This document shows, piece by piece, positions 1 through 9,280 of a stretch of 64,000 bases of DNA. The DNA is taken from contig CAKTVB010000001.1 of assembly GCA_934621295.1 (NCBI GenBank), positions 62,001 to 126,000 on the forward strand. Reading direction: 5' to 3'. The first letter of the stretch is position 1; each line of letters opens with the position of its first letter. The notes beneath the pieces are model-generated. The model was given only the letters and a program-made list of their open reading frames with translations. It had not been told where the DNA came from and searched no databases. The position numbers were made by a program, and so were the translations under genes. This DNA is from an uncultured Collinsella sp. (lineage in GTDB: Bacteria; Actinomycetota; Coriobacteriia; Coriobacteriales; Coriobacteriaceae).

Positions 1-371
1 CAATCGGGAACGCCGACGATCCGGTGGGTTCCACGCGCAAAGAAACCCGAGGCAATATGATTTTTGCCGTCCGGGGCAAAGGGGGATGCCGCTTTATGGC
101 GAAAGCCGCGTGGCGAAGCGATCTTTCCAGTGTCTCCGGCGTTGGCCCCCATGCCGCGTACGGGCTCGACCGAGCAGTCTAGATTGAGCTCGGCAATAAG
201 CGGGCCAAAGAGCTCCTCCATGGCACGCTGCTTGCGCGTGAGCTGTTTGCGGTAGGGGAGATTGAGCCATTCGCAGCCTCCGCAGGCCCGCATTACAGGG
301 CAGGGGCCCTCGCAAGAATTCTTGGAAGTCGCGTGGTCGTGAGTATCGGTGTGCGGCAGGCGTCGGTTCAT
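1..371 (-). CDS. 23S rRNA/tRNA (uracil-5-)-methyltransferase, RlmD/TrmA family, N-terminal part
   Basis: The reading frame is open from an ATG at 369-371 (minus strand) to the left edge, so only about the first 123 residues are present. The N-terminus carries the cysteine pattern of RlmD/RlmCD-type m5U methyltransferases: CEGPCPVMRACGGCEWL near residues 24-40, then PYRKQLTRKQ. Those cysteines normally bind a 4Fe-4S cluster. The family uses S-adenosylmethionine to methylate C5 of a uridine in 23S rRNA or tRNA. The SAM-binding and catalytic parts lie outside the window, so the target nucleotide (U747, U1939 or tRNA U54) cannot be told. The family call is well supported by the CGGC motif with the following PYRKQL; the exact member is open. 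Confidence 0.8.
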   Translation of the reverse strand, partial: MNRRLPHTDTHDHATSKNSCEGPCPVMRACGGCEWLNLPYRKQLTRKQRAMEELFGPLIAELNLDCSVEPVRGMGANAGDTGKIASPRGFRHKAASPFAPDGKNHIASGFFARGTHRIVGVPD

Positions 372-532
372 GCAGGTCTTTCGTTAGGCGTTGCGGACAC
401 GCCTATTGTAAGGGTGTAGCTGGGATAAATGCATCTCATGGCTAGGTCTTGCTCGTAAACCTACATTTGCCGAGAACGCTCGAATCGCATGTGCTCACAG
501 CGAGATAAGAGACATCTTCGCTAGTTGTGTCA

Positions 533-594
533 TTGATGTGAATGAATGTTGACCTATTAACAACTCAAATTACTTAACTAAAATACTTGAACTA
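533..594 (+). promoter_or_regulatory. Promoter and repeated operator-like sites ahead of the fatty-acid operon
   Basis: The 267 bases before acpP are much more A+T-rich than the genes. A weak promoter fits TTGATG (533-538), a 16-base spacer and TATTAA (555-560). Just downstream lie two near-identical direct repeats, TACTTAACTA (571-580) and TACTTGAACTA (584-594), each close to a palindrome and followed by another TACTTA. Their place around the expected transcription start suits a repressor site. The operon ends with a FabT-like MarR protein, the obvious candidate to bind there. The promoter match is modest and the regulator link is an inference. Confidence 0.4.
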
Positions 595-638
595 CTTACC
601 AACGCCAACGCGCCGTATGGCGCCGAAGGGACAAAACC

Positions 639-869
639 ATGCTGTTTGATGATGTGCGCGACGTGATTGTCGAGACCGTGGGTTGCGAGACCGCTGCCGT
701 TACCCCCGAGGCTCGTCTTAACGAGGACCTGGGTGCCGACTCCCTCGCTGCTATGGAGCTCATCATGGCGCTCGAGGAGAAGCTGGACATCGAGATCGAC
801 GACGCAGAGCTCGACCAGTTCAAGACCGTGAACGACCTTGTTTCCTACCTGGAGACTAAGGTCCAGTAA
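639..869 (+). CDS. acpP: Acyl carrier protein
   Basis: A 76-residue acidic protein of the usual ACP size. The phosphopantetheine attachment site is Ser35 in the GADSLAAMEL motif, followed by the typical helix with EEKLDIEIDD. Holo-ACP carries growing acyl chains between the fatty-acid synthase enzymes in the cytosol. It is the first gene of a tightly packed acc-fab operon on the plus strand and has a purine-rich ribosome site (AAGGGACA) before the ATG. Transcription probably starts at the A+T-rich region just upstream. Placing acpP first, before the acetyl-CoA carboxylase genes, gives the operon carrier, precursor supply and elongation cycle in one unit. Confidence 0.96.
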   Translation: MLFDDVRDVIVETVGCETAAVTPEARLNEDLGADSLAAMELIMALEEKLDIEIDDAELDQFKTVNDLVSYLETKVQ

Positions 870-897
870 CACTGGCACTCACAGGGAGATGATGCGC

Positions 898-1344
898 GTG
901 GGAATGAAGAACCAAGACGTCTATGATCTGATGGACCGCTTTGAAAAAAGCGGCATCGCTCGCATGAAGTTCGAGAGTGGCGATACTTCGCTTGAGCTTG
1001 AGAAGACGGTTGCGGTATCCGGTGCGCCCGTGGCGGCGGCTGCTCCCGTGGCCCAGCCAGCAGCTTCTGGCGTCGAAGTCGCTTCCACCCCGGAGGCAGA
1101 AGCGGGCCTTTTCATCAAGGCTCCGATGGTCGGAACCTTCTACGTTGCCTCCTCGCCGGATGCTCAGCCCTATGTGGACCCCGGCGATGCCGTGCATGCT
1201 GGGGACACGGTGTGCATGCTCGAGGCTATGAAGATGATGAGCGAGGTCTCGGCGCCCTGCGATTGCATTATCGAAGAGGTGCTGGTTGCAGATGGCGAGC
1301 TTGTTTCGTTTGATCAGCCTTTGATCCGCTATCGAGAGAGCTAG
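898..1344 (+). CDS. accB: Biotin carboxyl carrier protein of acetyl-CoA carboxylase
   Basis: About 148 residues. The C-terminal biotinyl domain contains the EAMKMM motif, with the biotinylated lysine near residue 112, after an Ala/Pro/Val-rich linker (about residues 40-65). The N-terminal part (DVYDLMDRFEKSGIARMKFESG) matches the usual start of bacterial AccB. I place the start at the GTG at 898, because GGAG at 885-888 then sits 9 bases upstream; the ATGs at 889 and 892 are too close to that site, and ATG 904 is an alternative. BCCP carries the carboxyl group from AccC to the AccAD carboxyltransferase. It sits between acpP and accC in the same operon. Confidence 0.94.
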   Translation: MGMKNQDVYDLMDRFEKSGIARMKFESGDTSLELEKTVAVSGAPVAAAAPVAQPAASGVEVASTPEAEAGLFIKAPMVGTFYVASSPDAQPYVDPGDAVHAGDTVCMLEAMKMMSEVSAPCDCIIEEVLVADGELVSFDQPLIRYRES

Positions 1345-1356
1345 GCTGGGCATCTC

Positions 1357-2739
1357 ATGTTCAAACGATTGCTCATTGCCAACCGCGGCGAGATCGCCCT
1401 GCGCGTGGCGCGTGCCTGCCGCGAGCTCGACATCGATCCGGTCATGGTGTATTCCGAAGCCGATCGAGATGCGCTGCACGTGCAGCTCGCAGCGCATGCC
1501 TACTGCATCGGTCCCGCGCCTGCTCAGCAGAGCTATCTCAACGGCGATGCGATTTTGACGGTCGCGAAGGCTGCGGGTTGCGACGCGATTCATCCAGGTT
1601 ACGGCTTTTTGTCCGAGAACGCAGCGTTTGCCCAGGAGTGCGTGGACGAGGGAATCGCCTACGTGGGACCTGCGGCACAGGTGATTGCGACCATGGGAAA
1701 CAAGGCTGCGGCGCGTGAGATGATGAAGCGCGCAGGAGTGCCGGTGGTTCCCGGGTCGGATGGATCCGTTGCCAATGCGAGCGAGGGTGCTCGTATTGCG
1801 AAGGAGATCGGCTATCCGGTGCTCATCAAGGCGGCTGCGGGCGGCGGCGGCCGCGGTATGCGTCGCGTGTACGACCCCGATCGCTTTGAAGAGCTGTTCG
1901 AGGAGGCCCGCGCCGAATCGCGCGCATGCTTTAACGATGATGAGATGTATCTCGAAAAGCTCATCGTCAACCCGCATCATATCGAGTTTCAGATACTCGC
2001 GGACGCCTATGGAAACATCGTTCACCTGGGGGATCGCGACTGCTCGATTCAACGCCGCGGCCAGAAGATGATTGAGGAGACGCCGTCGCACGTGCTTTCG
2101 GACGAACTCCGCGCCCGTATGGGTGAGGCCGCGGTTGCCGCCGCACGTGCCGCCGGCTATCAAAACGCCGGAACGGTGGAGTTTGTGCTCGACCATACGG
2201 GCGAATTCTATTTCATCGAGATGAATACGCGAATACAGGTGGAGCATCCCATTACCGAGATGGTGAGCAATGTCGACCTTGTGCGTGAGCAGATACGCGT
2301 GGCAGCTGGTCTTCCGCTTGGATTTACCCAGGAGGATGTCCATATCAAGGGGCATGCCATCGAGTGCCGCGTGAACGCCGAGGATCCGATACGCAACTTT
2401 GCGCCGTCGCCTGCGCGCATCGATTTTCTGCATGTGCCGGGCGGCATGGGTGTTCGCGTCGACACGGGCATTTACCAGGGATATACCGTTCCTGCGCAGT
2501 ATGACTCGCTTATTGCCAAGCTCGATGTGTGGGCGCCTACGCGCCTGGAGGCGCTGCGCCGCTGCCGCCGCGCACTCGAAGAGCTCATCGTCGAAGGCCC
2601 GGCGACCAATATCGACCTTTTGCATCAGGTGATGTATCACCCCCAGTTCATCCATGGCACCTATACCACATCGTTTATGGATGAGCATCTTCAAGAGATT
2701 CTCGATTGGAATGGCGAGCAAAAGAAGGTGAACGCATGA
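1357..2739 (+). CDS. accC: Acetyl-CoA carboxylase, biotin carboxylase subunit
   Basis: 460 residues, slightly longer than E. coli AccC (449). It starts with the family signature [20 protein letters not shown], has the ATP-grasp glycine-rich loop [13 protein letters not shown] (about residue 160), HIEFQILAD, and the catalytic region [16 protein letters not shown] (about residues 288-303). It carboxylates the biotin on AccB using ATP and bicarbonate, the first half-reaction of malonyl-CoA formation. Thirteen bases separate it from accB, and its stop overlaps the start of accD (ATGA), so the two are probably translationally coupled. Confidence 0.97.
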   Translation: MFKRLLIANRGEIALRVARACRELDIDPVMVYSEADRDALHVQLAAHAYCIGPAPAQQSYLNGDAILTVAKAAGCDAIHPGYGFLSENAAFAQECVDEGIAYVGPAAQVIATMGNKAAAREMMKRAGVPVVPGSDGSVANASEGARIAKEIGYPVLIKAAAGGGGRGMRRVYDPDRFEELFEEARAESRACFNDDEMYLEKLIVNPHHIEFQILADAYGNIVHLGDRDCSIQRRGQKMIEETPSHVLSDELRARMGEAAVAAARAAGYQNAGTVEFVLDHTGEFYFIEMNTRIQVEHPITEMVSNVDLVREQIRVAAGLPLGFTQEDVHIKGHAIECRVNAEDPIRNFAPSPARIDFLHVPGGMGVRVDTGIYQGYTVPAQYDSLIAKLDVWAPTRLEALRRCRRALEELIVEGPATNIDLLHQVMYHPQFIHGTYTTSFMDEHLQEILDWNGEQKKVNA

Positions 2740-3611
2740 TAGCTCCTTTTGGGAAGCGCCGCGCGCGCTTGCTCCAGCTGCGCGACCTTCGTCGTGCGGG
2801 TGAGGGGCCGGCGACGTTGCCACAGCAGACGTGTCCGGCATGCGAGCATGAGCTTATGCAGGACGAGCTGGTTCATAACCTGTATGTCTGCCCCCATTGC
2901 GGCCATCATCTGCATATCGGCGCTCGGGAGCGTCTGACATCGGTGCTCGACACCGGCAGCTTTAGGGAGCTTGACGCGAAGATGTCTACGAGCGACCCTT
3001 TGGAGTTTCCAGACTATGCCGCAAAGGTTCGTGCCCTGCGAAAAAAGACGGGCTTGGCCGATGCATTGGTGTGCGGCTGGGGCGTCGTCGACGGCGTGCG
3101 TGTTGCCGTTGCCGTGCTGGACACCTCGTTTTTGATGGGAAGCATGGGCGCCGTTGTGGGCGAAAAGCTCACGCGTCTTGTCGAACGCGCGGCGAAGAAG
3201 AAGTGCCCGCTCATCGTGTTCTCCGCCAGCGGCGGCGCGCGCATGCAGGAGGGTATTATTTCGCTGATGCAGATGGCAAAGACATCTGCCGCGATTGAGC
3301 GCTTCTCGGCCGCCGGCGGGCTGTTTATCTCGGTGATGACGCATCCCACCACAGGCGGCGTGACGGCGAGCTTCGCCTCGCTTGGAGACATCATGCTTGC
3401 CGAGCCGGGCGCGCTTATTGGTTTTGCGGGCCCGCGCGTTATCGAGCAGACCATCGGAGAGTCCCTGCCTCAAGGATTCCAACGAGCGGAATTCCAGCTT
3501 GAGCACGGGTTTATCGATGCTGTGGTTCCGCGCGGTCGCATGCGCGCGCAGCTTTCCCGTCTGCTTATGCTTCACGGTTTTGGAGGTGCCTCGCGTGGCT
3601 CTCAAAAATAA
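2736..3611 (+). CDS. accD: Acetyl-CoA carboxylase carboxyltransferase, beta subunit
   Basis: About 291 residues from the ATG at 2736, which overlaps the accC stop by four bases (ATGA). The N-terminus has the AccD zinc ribbon: CPAC (near residue 37) and CPHC (near residue 57). The crotonase-like core includes [24 protein letters not shown] and [17 protein letters not shown], the CoA and carboxybiotin binding segments. With AccA it transfers the carboxyl group from biotin to acetyl-CoA. The C-terminus overlaps the start of accA by 17 bases in another frame, which fits equimolar production of the two subunits. Confidence 0.97.
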   Translation: MIAPFGKRRARLLQLRDLRRAGEGPATLPQQTCPACEHELMQDELVHNLYVCPHCGHHLHIGARERLTSVLDTGSFRELDAKMSTSDPLEFPDYAAKVRALRKKTGLADALVCGWGVVDGVRVAVAVLDTSFLMGSMGAVVGEKLTRLVERAAKKKCPLIVFSASGGARMQEGIISLMQMAKTSAAIERFSAAGGLFISVMTHPTTGGVTASFASLGDIMLAEPGALIGFAGPRVIEQTIGESLPQGFQRAEFQLEHGFIDAVVPRGRMRAQLSRLLMLHGFGGASRGSQK

Positions 3612-4425
3612 TGCGGACCTTACTGCTGCGGAGCGCGTAGCCCTTGCCCGTATGTCTCAGCGCCCCGGCGTGGAGGAGTACGTGGATGCGCTCTTTGAAA
3701 ACGTGTTCGAGCAGCGTGGCGACCGTGCGTCTTCTGACGATCCCGCCATCATGTGCGCTATCGCTACGTTTCACGGGCGTCCGATTACGGTAGTGGGACA
3801 TCGCAAGGGCTCGACGATCGAGCAACGCATGGCGTTCAACTTTGGCATGCCATCGCCGGAGGGGTATCGGAAGGCGCAGCGCGCGATGCGCGCGGCCGAG
3901 AAGTTCGGTCGTCCCATCATCACGTTCGTCGATACGCCGGGCGCCTACCCGGGATTGGAAGCGGAGGAGCATGGCCAGGGCGAGGCAATTGCTCGGAGCA
4001 TCGAGCTCATGAGCGCCTTGAAAGTCCCGGTGGTCTGCGTGATTTGCGGCGAGGGAGGCTCGGGCGGGGCGTTGGCGCTCGCCGTGGGCAATCGAGTGCT
4101 TATGCTTGAGAACTCGGTGTATTCGGTGCTCTCGCCCGAAGGGTTTGCTTCGATTCTTTGGAAGGATTCGTCCCGTTCGGATGAGGCCTGCGAAGTCATG
4201 AAGCTTACAGCGCACGACTTGCTTGATTTGCAGGTTATCGATGCGGTTATCCCTGAGCCGGCTGGCGGAGCCCATGAGGATCCACAGACGGTATTCCAGA
4301 CGGTTGATGCGTACCTAGCCCGCGCCCTTGATGAGCTGGCGGGCATGACGGGCGCGGCTCTTGCGCGTGAGCGCTATGCAAAGTTCAGGGCGATGGGAAC
4401 GCGTGCGCAAAGGAGGTGCAGATAA
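3595..4425 (+). CDS. accA: Acetyl-CoA carboxylase carboxyltransferase, alpha subunit
   Basis: About 276 residues from the GTG at 3595, chosen because GGAGG at 3582-3586 lies 8 bases upstream and the alpha-subunit fold begins soon after; a longer frame upstream only shadows accD. Core motifs are [44 protein letters not shown] and [21 protein letters not shown], typical of the AccA crotonase fold with its two oxyanion-hole glycine segments. The protein is shorter than E. coli AccA (319), lacking most of the N-terminal extension. It pairs with AccD. Confidence 0.96.
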   Translation: MALKNNADLTAAERVALARMSQRPGVEEYVDALFENVFEQRGDRASSDDPAIMCAIATFHGRPITVVGHRKGSTIEQRMAFNFGMPSPEGYRKAQRAMRAAEKFGRPIITFVDTPGAYPGLEAEEHGQGEAIARSIELMSALKVPVVCVICGEGGSGGALALAVGNRVLMLENSVYSVLSPEGFASILWKDSSRSDEACEVMKLTAHDLLDLQVIDAVIPEPAGGAHEDPQTVFQTVDAYLARALDELAGMTGAALARERYAKFRAMGTRAQRRCR

Positions 4426-5381
4426 TGGGTGGCGTCAAGCTTGTTGGCACGGGCTCGGCCCTGCCGTCGCGCACGGTGACCAACGATGACCTGGCAAAGA
4501 TCGTGGACACTTCTGACGAGTGGATTCGAACAAGGACGGGTATCGGAGAGCGCCATTATTGCACCCCTGAGGAGAATCATGGGCGGCTCGCGCTTCGCGC
4601 CGCCCAGTGTGCCCTGGATGATGCGGGCATTGCCGCCCAAGATGTGGGCATTTGCCTTGTCGCTACATTTACCTCGTCAAATGCAACGCCTTCGACCGCA
4701 TGCCTGCTGCAGCGCGACCTGGGGCTTGCAGAAGACACGCTGTGCTTGGATTTGAATGCGGCCTGTGCGGGCTTTGTCTATGCTCTGCATGTCGCCGAGC
4801 AACTTTTGCTCGATAGCTCCCGGCCATATGCATTGGTCGTCGGTGCCGATGCGGTGAGCCGTGTGCTCGATTTCACGGACCGTTCGACCTGCGTGCTGTT
4901 TGGCGATGGTGCGGGTGCGGCGGTCCTTAGGGCGCAGGCCGATGCCTCGCCGCTGTACGCCGTTTGGGGATCGCGCGGAGACGACATGTCGCTTTGCGCC
5001 CCGAATGAGGAGGGCGGTACCGCGGTGATTCCACGCCTGCGAATGGACGGACGCGCTGTGTTTCGCTTTGCGACCGAGATTTTGCCTGCCTGCACGCAGA
5101 AAGTGCTCGAACGTGCGGGGTTGGATATCGAACAGGTCGATCGATTCGTCTTTCACCAGGCAAATCAGCGCATCGTCGATCTGGCGGTAAAAAAGCTCGG
5201 CGCAGATCCCGGGCGTTGCGGCGGCAATATCGCGCATACGGGAAATACCTCGGCAGCAAGCGTTGCGATTCTTCTCGATGAACTTTGTCGCACGGGCGCG
5301 CTCGCATCTGGCGGGAGGGCGCTGTGCGTTGGATTTGGTGCGGGCCTTACCTGGGCCGGCGCGTTGTTGGAGCGTGCGTAG
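4425..5381 (+). CDS. fabH: 3-oxoacyl-ACP synthase III
   Basis: 318 residues from the ATG at 4425, which shares its A with the accA stop; AGGAGG at 4411-4416 is 8 bases upstream. The thiolase-fold catalytic triad is visible: Cys114 in NAACAGF, His in FHQANQRI and Asn in HTGNTSAAS. FabH condenses an acyl-CoA primer with malonyl-ACP to start fatty-acid synthesis, and its primer choice sets straight versus branched chains; that choice cannot be read here. The length matches the family (about 315-330). Confidence 0.97.
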   Translation: MGGVKLVGTGSALPSRTVTNDDLAKIVDTSDEWIRTRTGIGERHYCTPEENHGRLALRAAQCALDDAGIAAQDVGICLVATFTSSNATPSTACLLQRDLGLAEDTLCLDLNAACAGFVYALHVAEQLLLDSSRPYALVVGADAVSRVLDFTDRSTCVLFGDGAGAAVLRAQADASPLYAVWGSRGDDMSLCAPNEEGGTAVIPRLRMDGRAVFRFATEILPACTQKVLERAGLDIEQVDRFVFHQANQRIVDLAVKKLGADPGRCGGNIAHTGNTSAASVAILLDELCRTGALASGGRALCVGFGAGLTWAGALLERA

Positions 5382-5418
5382 GGAGTCAGTTCCCGCGCGC
5401 GGCATGGAAAGGACAGAC

Positions 5419-6345
5419 ATGAAGCTCAACGAGCTCTTGGGAACCGAGTTTCCCCTTATACAAGGCGGTATGGCCAATATCGCCACGGGTGCGTTTGCCG
5501 CGGCATGCTCCAATGCCGGTGCGCTGGGCATCGTGGCCTCGGGCGGCATGGATGCTCCGGCGCTGCGCGAGCAGATCCGTGCGGCGCGTGCCGCGACCGA
5601 TAAACCCTTTGGCGTGAACCTCATGCTCATGAATCCGTACATCGATGAGCTGGCGCAGGTTGTTGTCGAGGAGCATGTGAGCGTTCTTACCACCGGTGCG
5701 GGTAACCCCGGCAAGTACATGGACCAGTGGAAGGCTGCCGGAATCAAGGTATTCCCGGTGGTGGCAGCGCCCGTGTTGGCTCGTCGCCTTGCACGCTATG
5801 ACATCGACGGTGTTATTGCCGAGGGTACCGAGAGCGGTGGCCATGTGGGCGAGACCACGACCATGGCGCTTGTCCCGCAGGTGGTCGATGCCGTTGACGT
5901 TCCCGTTATCGCTGCGGGTGGCATTGCCGACGGACGCCAGCTCGCGGCTGCGTTTGCCCTGGGTGCTGTGGGTGCACAGGTGGGAACGTGCCTGCTGGCG
6001 AGCGAGGAGTGCCCCATCCACGAGAACTATAAGCAGGCCGTGATCAAGGCGGGCTCCAACGATACGGTGGTGACGGGTCGCTCGAAGGGCGCGCCGGTGC
6101 GTGTGCTCAAAAACAAGATGGCGCGCGAATACCTCAAGCTTGAGCAGGGCGATCCCTCGCGAGACGAGCTCGAGGCGTTGACGCTTGGCTCTTTGCGCCG
6201 CGCCGTTGTCGAGGGCGATCTTGACCGGGGCAGCTTCATGTCCGGCCAGGTTGCCGCCATGGTGAAGGAGATTCGCCCCGCGCGAGCGATTTTCGAGGAC
6301 CTCATGGCAGGCGCCAAGCAGGCTATCGAGGGGGTGCGCTTGTGA
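5419..6345 (+). CDS. fabK: Enoyl-ACP reductase II (FMN-dependent, FabK type)
   Basis: 308 residues from the ATG at 5419 (GAAAGGA just upstream). It begins LLGTEFPLIQGGMANIATG and contains the 2-nitropropane dioxygenase/FabK TIM-barrel motifs: VNLMLMNPY, TTGAGNPGKYMDQWK, EGTESGGHVGETTT and the FMN-phosphate segment AAGGIADGRQLAAAFALGAVGAQVGT. FabK reduces trans-2-enoyl-ACP with NAD(P)H and FMN, the last step of each elongation cycle. There is no FabI in the operon, so FabK is the likely only enoyl reductase encoded here. Its place between fabH and fabD favours this role over nitronate monooxygenase. Confidence 0.92.
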   Translation: MKLNELLGTEFPLIQGGMANIATGAFAAACSNAGALGIVASGGMDAPALREQIRAARAATDKPFGVNLMLMNPYIDELAQVVVEEHVSVLTTGAGNPGKYMDQWKAAGIKVFPVVAAPVLARRLARYDIDGVIAEGTESGGHVGETTTMALVPQVVDAVDVPVIAAGGIADGRQLAAAFALGAVGAQVGTCLLASEECPIHENYKQAVIKAGSNDTVVTGRSKGAPVRVLKNKMAREYLKLEQGDPSRDELEALTLGSLRRAVVEGDLDRGSFMSGQVAAMVKEIRPARAIFEDLMAGAKQAIEGVRL

Positions 6346-7271
6346 GCAAGACGGCTTTCCTCTTTGCGGGCCAGGGGTCTCAGCATGCAGGTATGGGACG
6401 CGACCTTTACGAGGCCTACCCCGTTTTCCGCGAGGTTATCGACGGCGTGGATCTTGATTTCGATTTGTCCTCCCTTATGTTCGAAGGTTCGGACGAGCAG
6501 CTATCTCAGACGCGCTATACCCAGCCGTGCATGGTCGCGTTTGCGGCGGGCATGACGGCGATTCTCGATGAGATGGGAATCAAGCCCGATTACGTTGCGG
6601 GTTTGAGCCTGGGCGAATATTCCGCTCTGGCTGCCGCCGGCGTGTTTGAGCCGCAGCAAGCGATACGGCTCGCGGCGTTTCGTGGGAATGCCATGGCGCG
6701 CGCGGCCGAGGGCCGCACCTGTGCGATGGTCTCGATTTTGGGTTTGGCTCGCGAAGCCGTTGAATCGGCGGTTGAGCTTGCCGCGGCTGCGGGCCAGGGA
6801 ACGGTTGAGGTTTCCAACTACAACTGTCCTGGACAGACCGTTATCGCCGGAGACGCCCCTGCGGTGGAGCTTGCCGCGGCTGCCGCCCGAGAGGCCGGTG
6901 CTCGCAGGTGTATTCCATTGCATGTGAGCGGACCGTTCCACACCTCATTGCTGCGCTCTGCGGGCGATGCTCTGCGCGAGCGTTTTGAAGAAGAGCACTT
7001 TGGCGAGATGCGCATTCCGGTGCTGTTTAACTGCTTGGGCCACGAGATGAGCGTGGGCGATAGCATCCCGGCGCTGCTTGAAAGACAAGTGCAGTCGGCT
7101 GTGCGCATGGAGGACACCATCATGCGTCTGGTTGAGCTGGGGGTGGATCGCGTGGTCGAGATTGGTCCTGGCAAGGTTCTTTCTGGCCTGGTTCGCCGTT
7201 GCACCAAGGATATTCACTGCATATCGGTAGAAACATGCGAGGACATGGAATCGCTTAAGGAGGAGCTGTAA
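6342..7271 (+). CDS. fabD: Malonyl-CoA:ACP transacylase
   Basis: 309 residues starting at a GTG that overlaps the fabK stop (GTGA). The N-terminal FAGQGSQHAGMGRDLY and the nucleophile elbow GLSLGEYSALAAAG (Ser89) are diagnostic, and the partner histidine lies in LHVSGPFHTSLL. FabD moves malonyl from CoA to ACP, making the extender unit. The length is normal (about 305-310). It is translationally coupled to fabK, and its stop overlaps the fabG start. Confidence 0.97.
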   Translation: MSKTAFLFAGQGSQHAGMGRDLYEAYPVFREVIDGVDLDFDLSSLMFEGSDEQLSQTRYTQPCMVAFAAGMTAILDEMGIKPDYVAGLSLGEYSALAAAGVFEPQQAIRLAAFRGNAMARAAEGRTCAMVSILGLAREAVESAVELAAAAGQGTVEVSNYNCPGQTVIAGDAPAVELAAAAAREAGARRCIPLHVSGPFHTSLLRSAGDALRERFEEEHFGEMRIPVLFNCLGHEMSVGDSIPALLERQVQSAVRMEDTIMRLVELGVDRVVEIGPGKVLSGLVRRCTKDIHCISVETCEDMESLKEEL

Positions 7272-8026
7272 TGATGGAAGGCCTTTCTTTGGCGGACATG
7301 TGCGCCGTCGTAACGGGTGGTTCGCGCGGTATCGGTCGCGCTGTCTGCCTGGAGCTTGCGCGTCTGGGAGCACGAGTGGTGTTCACCTATGCCGGTAACG
7401 CCGAGGCCGCTCAAAAGACGGTCGAGATGATTGAAGAGCAGGGCGGGGTGGCGCGTGCAATATGCGCCGACGTGCGTAGCGCAGAAGATGCGACGCGCGT
7501 GATCGACGAGGCGCGTAGCAGTTTTGGCAGCGTGGACATCCTCGTCAACAACGCCGGTATTACGTGCGACAAGCTTGCTGCTCGCATGAAACCCGAGGAT
7601 TTTGACGCCGTGGTGGATACGAATCTCAAGGGAGCCTTCCTCTACACCAAGGCGGCGCTGCGCCCTATGATGCGTGCTCGCTCGGGTGCAATCGTCAACA
7701 TGGCCTCGGTGGTGGGGCTGCGCGGCAACGTGGGCCAGGCTAATTACGCGGCGAGCAAAGCGGGCCTCATCGGTATGACCAAGTCCATTGCTCGTGAGGT
7801 TGCCGCTTTGGGTATTCGCGTGAACGCCGTGGCCCCCGGTTTCATTGCGACGGATATGACCGATGCGATGCCCGAGGCAGCTCGCACGGCAACGCTCGCT
7901 TCGATTCCAGCCGGCCGATTGGGCGAGGCATTTGAGGTCGCTCGTGTCGTGGCCTTTTTGGCGAGCGACGCCGCTTCATATGTAACGGGACAAGTTCTTG
8001 CCGTCGACGGCGGCATGGCGATGTAG
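7271..8026 (+). CDS. fabG: 3-oxoacyl-ACP reductase
   Basis: 251 residues, a classical short-chain dehydrogenase. The NADPH-binding motif is TGGSRGIGRAV (about residues 15-25), NNAG follows at 93-96, and the catalytic set is Ser146, Tyr159 and Lys163 (NYAASKAG). It reduces 3-ketoacyl-ACP to 3-hydroxyacyl-ACP. The start ATG at 7271 shares a base with the fabD stop, with AAGGAGGAG close upstream; a second ATG at 7274 is equally possible. The operon position makes FabG far more likely than another SDR. Confidence 0.96.
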   Translation: MMEGLSLADMCAVVTGGSRGIGRAVCLELARLGARVVFTYAGNAEAAQKTVEMIEEQGGVARAICADVRSAEDATRVIDEARSSFGSVDILVNNAGITCDKLAARMKPEDFDAVVDTNLKGAFLYTKAALRPMMRARSGAIVNMASVVGLRGNVGQANYAASKAGLIGMTKSIAREVAALGIRVNAVAPGFIATDMTDAMPEAARTATLASIPAGRLGEAFEVARVVAFLASDAASYVTGQVLAVDGGMAM

Positions 8027-8035
8027 GGAGTCATC

Positions 8036-9277
8036 ATGACAAAACGCAGGGTTGTCATAACGGGAATGGGCGCTGTCACCCCGCTGGGGCACAGCGTTTC
8101 AAAGAGCTGGGAGGCTGTCCGCACCGGCGAGTGCGGTATCGCTCCCATCACGCTGTTCGACACCACGGGCATGAAGGTATCGCTTGCCGCCGAGGTCAAG
8201 GATTGGGATCCGGCATCTGCTCTCGGTGCGCGCGAGTCCAAGCATCTGGCGCGCTTCACGCAGTTTGCACTGGCAGCGGCCCATGAGGCGATGGACGATT
8301 CCGGCTTGGTCCTCGGTGCCGATAATGCCGACCGTGCGGGGGTCATTATCGGAAGCGGCATCGGCGGCGTTGCCGAGACGGAGTCACAGCAGATGCGCTG
8401 CAGCGCTCGCGGATATGACCGCTGCTCTCCCTACTACATCCCATCGGGCATCTCCAATATGGCCGCCGGCCAGGTTGCCATCGCCTTTGGTTTCAAAGGC
8501 ATGTGCACCTGCCCGGTCACTGCCTGCGCGAGCGGTACGAACGCCGTGGGCGACGCCTTTCGCCAAATTCGCGATGGGTATGCCGATGTCATGCTTGCGG
8601 GCGGAACCGAGGCTGCAATAACGCCTCTTTCCATCGGCGGCTTTACGACCATGCGCGCGCTCCATACGGGAGACGATCCCACTTGCGCCTCCATTCCCTT
8701 TGATGCTCGCCGCAGCGGCTTCGTGATGGGTGAGGGCGCGGGCGTGTGCTTGCTCGAGGAGCTGGAGCATGCGCAGGCGCGCGGTGCGCATATCTACGCC
8801 GAACTCGTGGGCTATGGCGTCACCTGCGACGCGTTTCACATTACGGCTCCGGCGGAAAACGGCGAGGGCGCTGCGCACGCCATGCAGCTCACGCTGGAGG
8901 ATGCGGGCGTCGACCCCTCTCAAGTTGGCTACATCAATGCTCACGGCACCTCGACCAAGCTCAACGACGAGCGCGAGACGCAGGCTATTAAAACCGTATT
9001 TGGCGAGCACGCGAAAGAGCTCGCCGTGAGTTCGACAAAGTCGGTGACCGGTCACATGCTGGGAGCCGCGGGCGCTGTCGAGGCTATTTTCACGGCGCTT
9101 GCCCTGCGCGATTCCTATCTTCCGGCAACCATCGGCTGCGAAGAGTCCGATCCCGCCTGCGACCTCGATTACGTGGCGGGCGAGGGACGCCCGGCGTCGC
9201 TTTCGTACGCCATGTCCAATTCGCTTGGCTTTGGCGGTCATAACGCCTGTATCCTCATGAAAGCTTGGGAAGGTTAG
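8036..9277 (+). CDS. fabF: 3-oxoacyl-ACP synthase II
   Basis: 413 residues, the normal KAS II length. The active-site Cys164 lies in TACASGTNA, and the two histidines in NAHGTSTKLND and KSVTGHMLGAAGAVE complete the Cys-His-His triad. The C-terminus SNSLGFGGHNACILMK is the conserved nucleotide-like turn of the family. FabF elongates acyl-ACP by two carbons and in many bacteria governs temperature-dependent unsaturated fatty-acid content. It lies 9 bases after fabG and 3 bases before fabZ. Confidence 0.97.
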   Translation: MTKRRVVITGMGAVTPLGHSVSKSWEAVRTGECGIAPITLFDTTGMKVSLAAEVKDWDPASALGARESKHLARFTQFALAAAHEAMDDSGLVLGADNADRAGVIIGSGIGGVAETESQQMRCSARGYDRCSPYYIPSGISNMAAGQVAIAFGFKGMCTCPVTACASGTNAVGDAFRQIRDGYADVMLAGGTEAAITPLSIGGFTTMRALHTGDDPTCASIPFDARRSGFVMGEGAGVCLLEELEHAQARGAHIYAELVGYGVTCDAFHITAPAENGEGAAHAMQLTLEDAGVDPSQVGYINAHGTSTKLNDERETQAIKTVFGEHAKELAVSSTKSVTGHMLGAAGAVEAIFTALALRDSYLPATIGCEESDPACDLDYVAGEGRPASLSYAMSNSLGFGGHNACILMKAWEG

Positions 9278-9280
9278 ACC

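Noticed and set aside
856..2841. Long antisense open frame (661 codons, minus strand) over accB-accC
   Set aside because: Mirror of a high-G+C coding strand: no ribosome site, residues like His/Arg/Leu in excess, and two strong gene families on the plus strand. The same holds for long antisense frames over the EF-G, PTS, mgtE, kup and methyltransferase genes.
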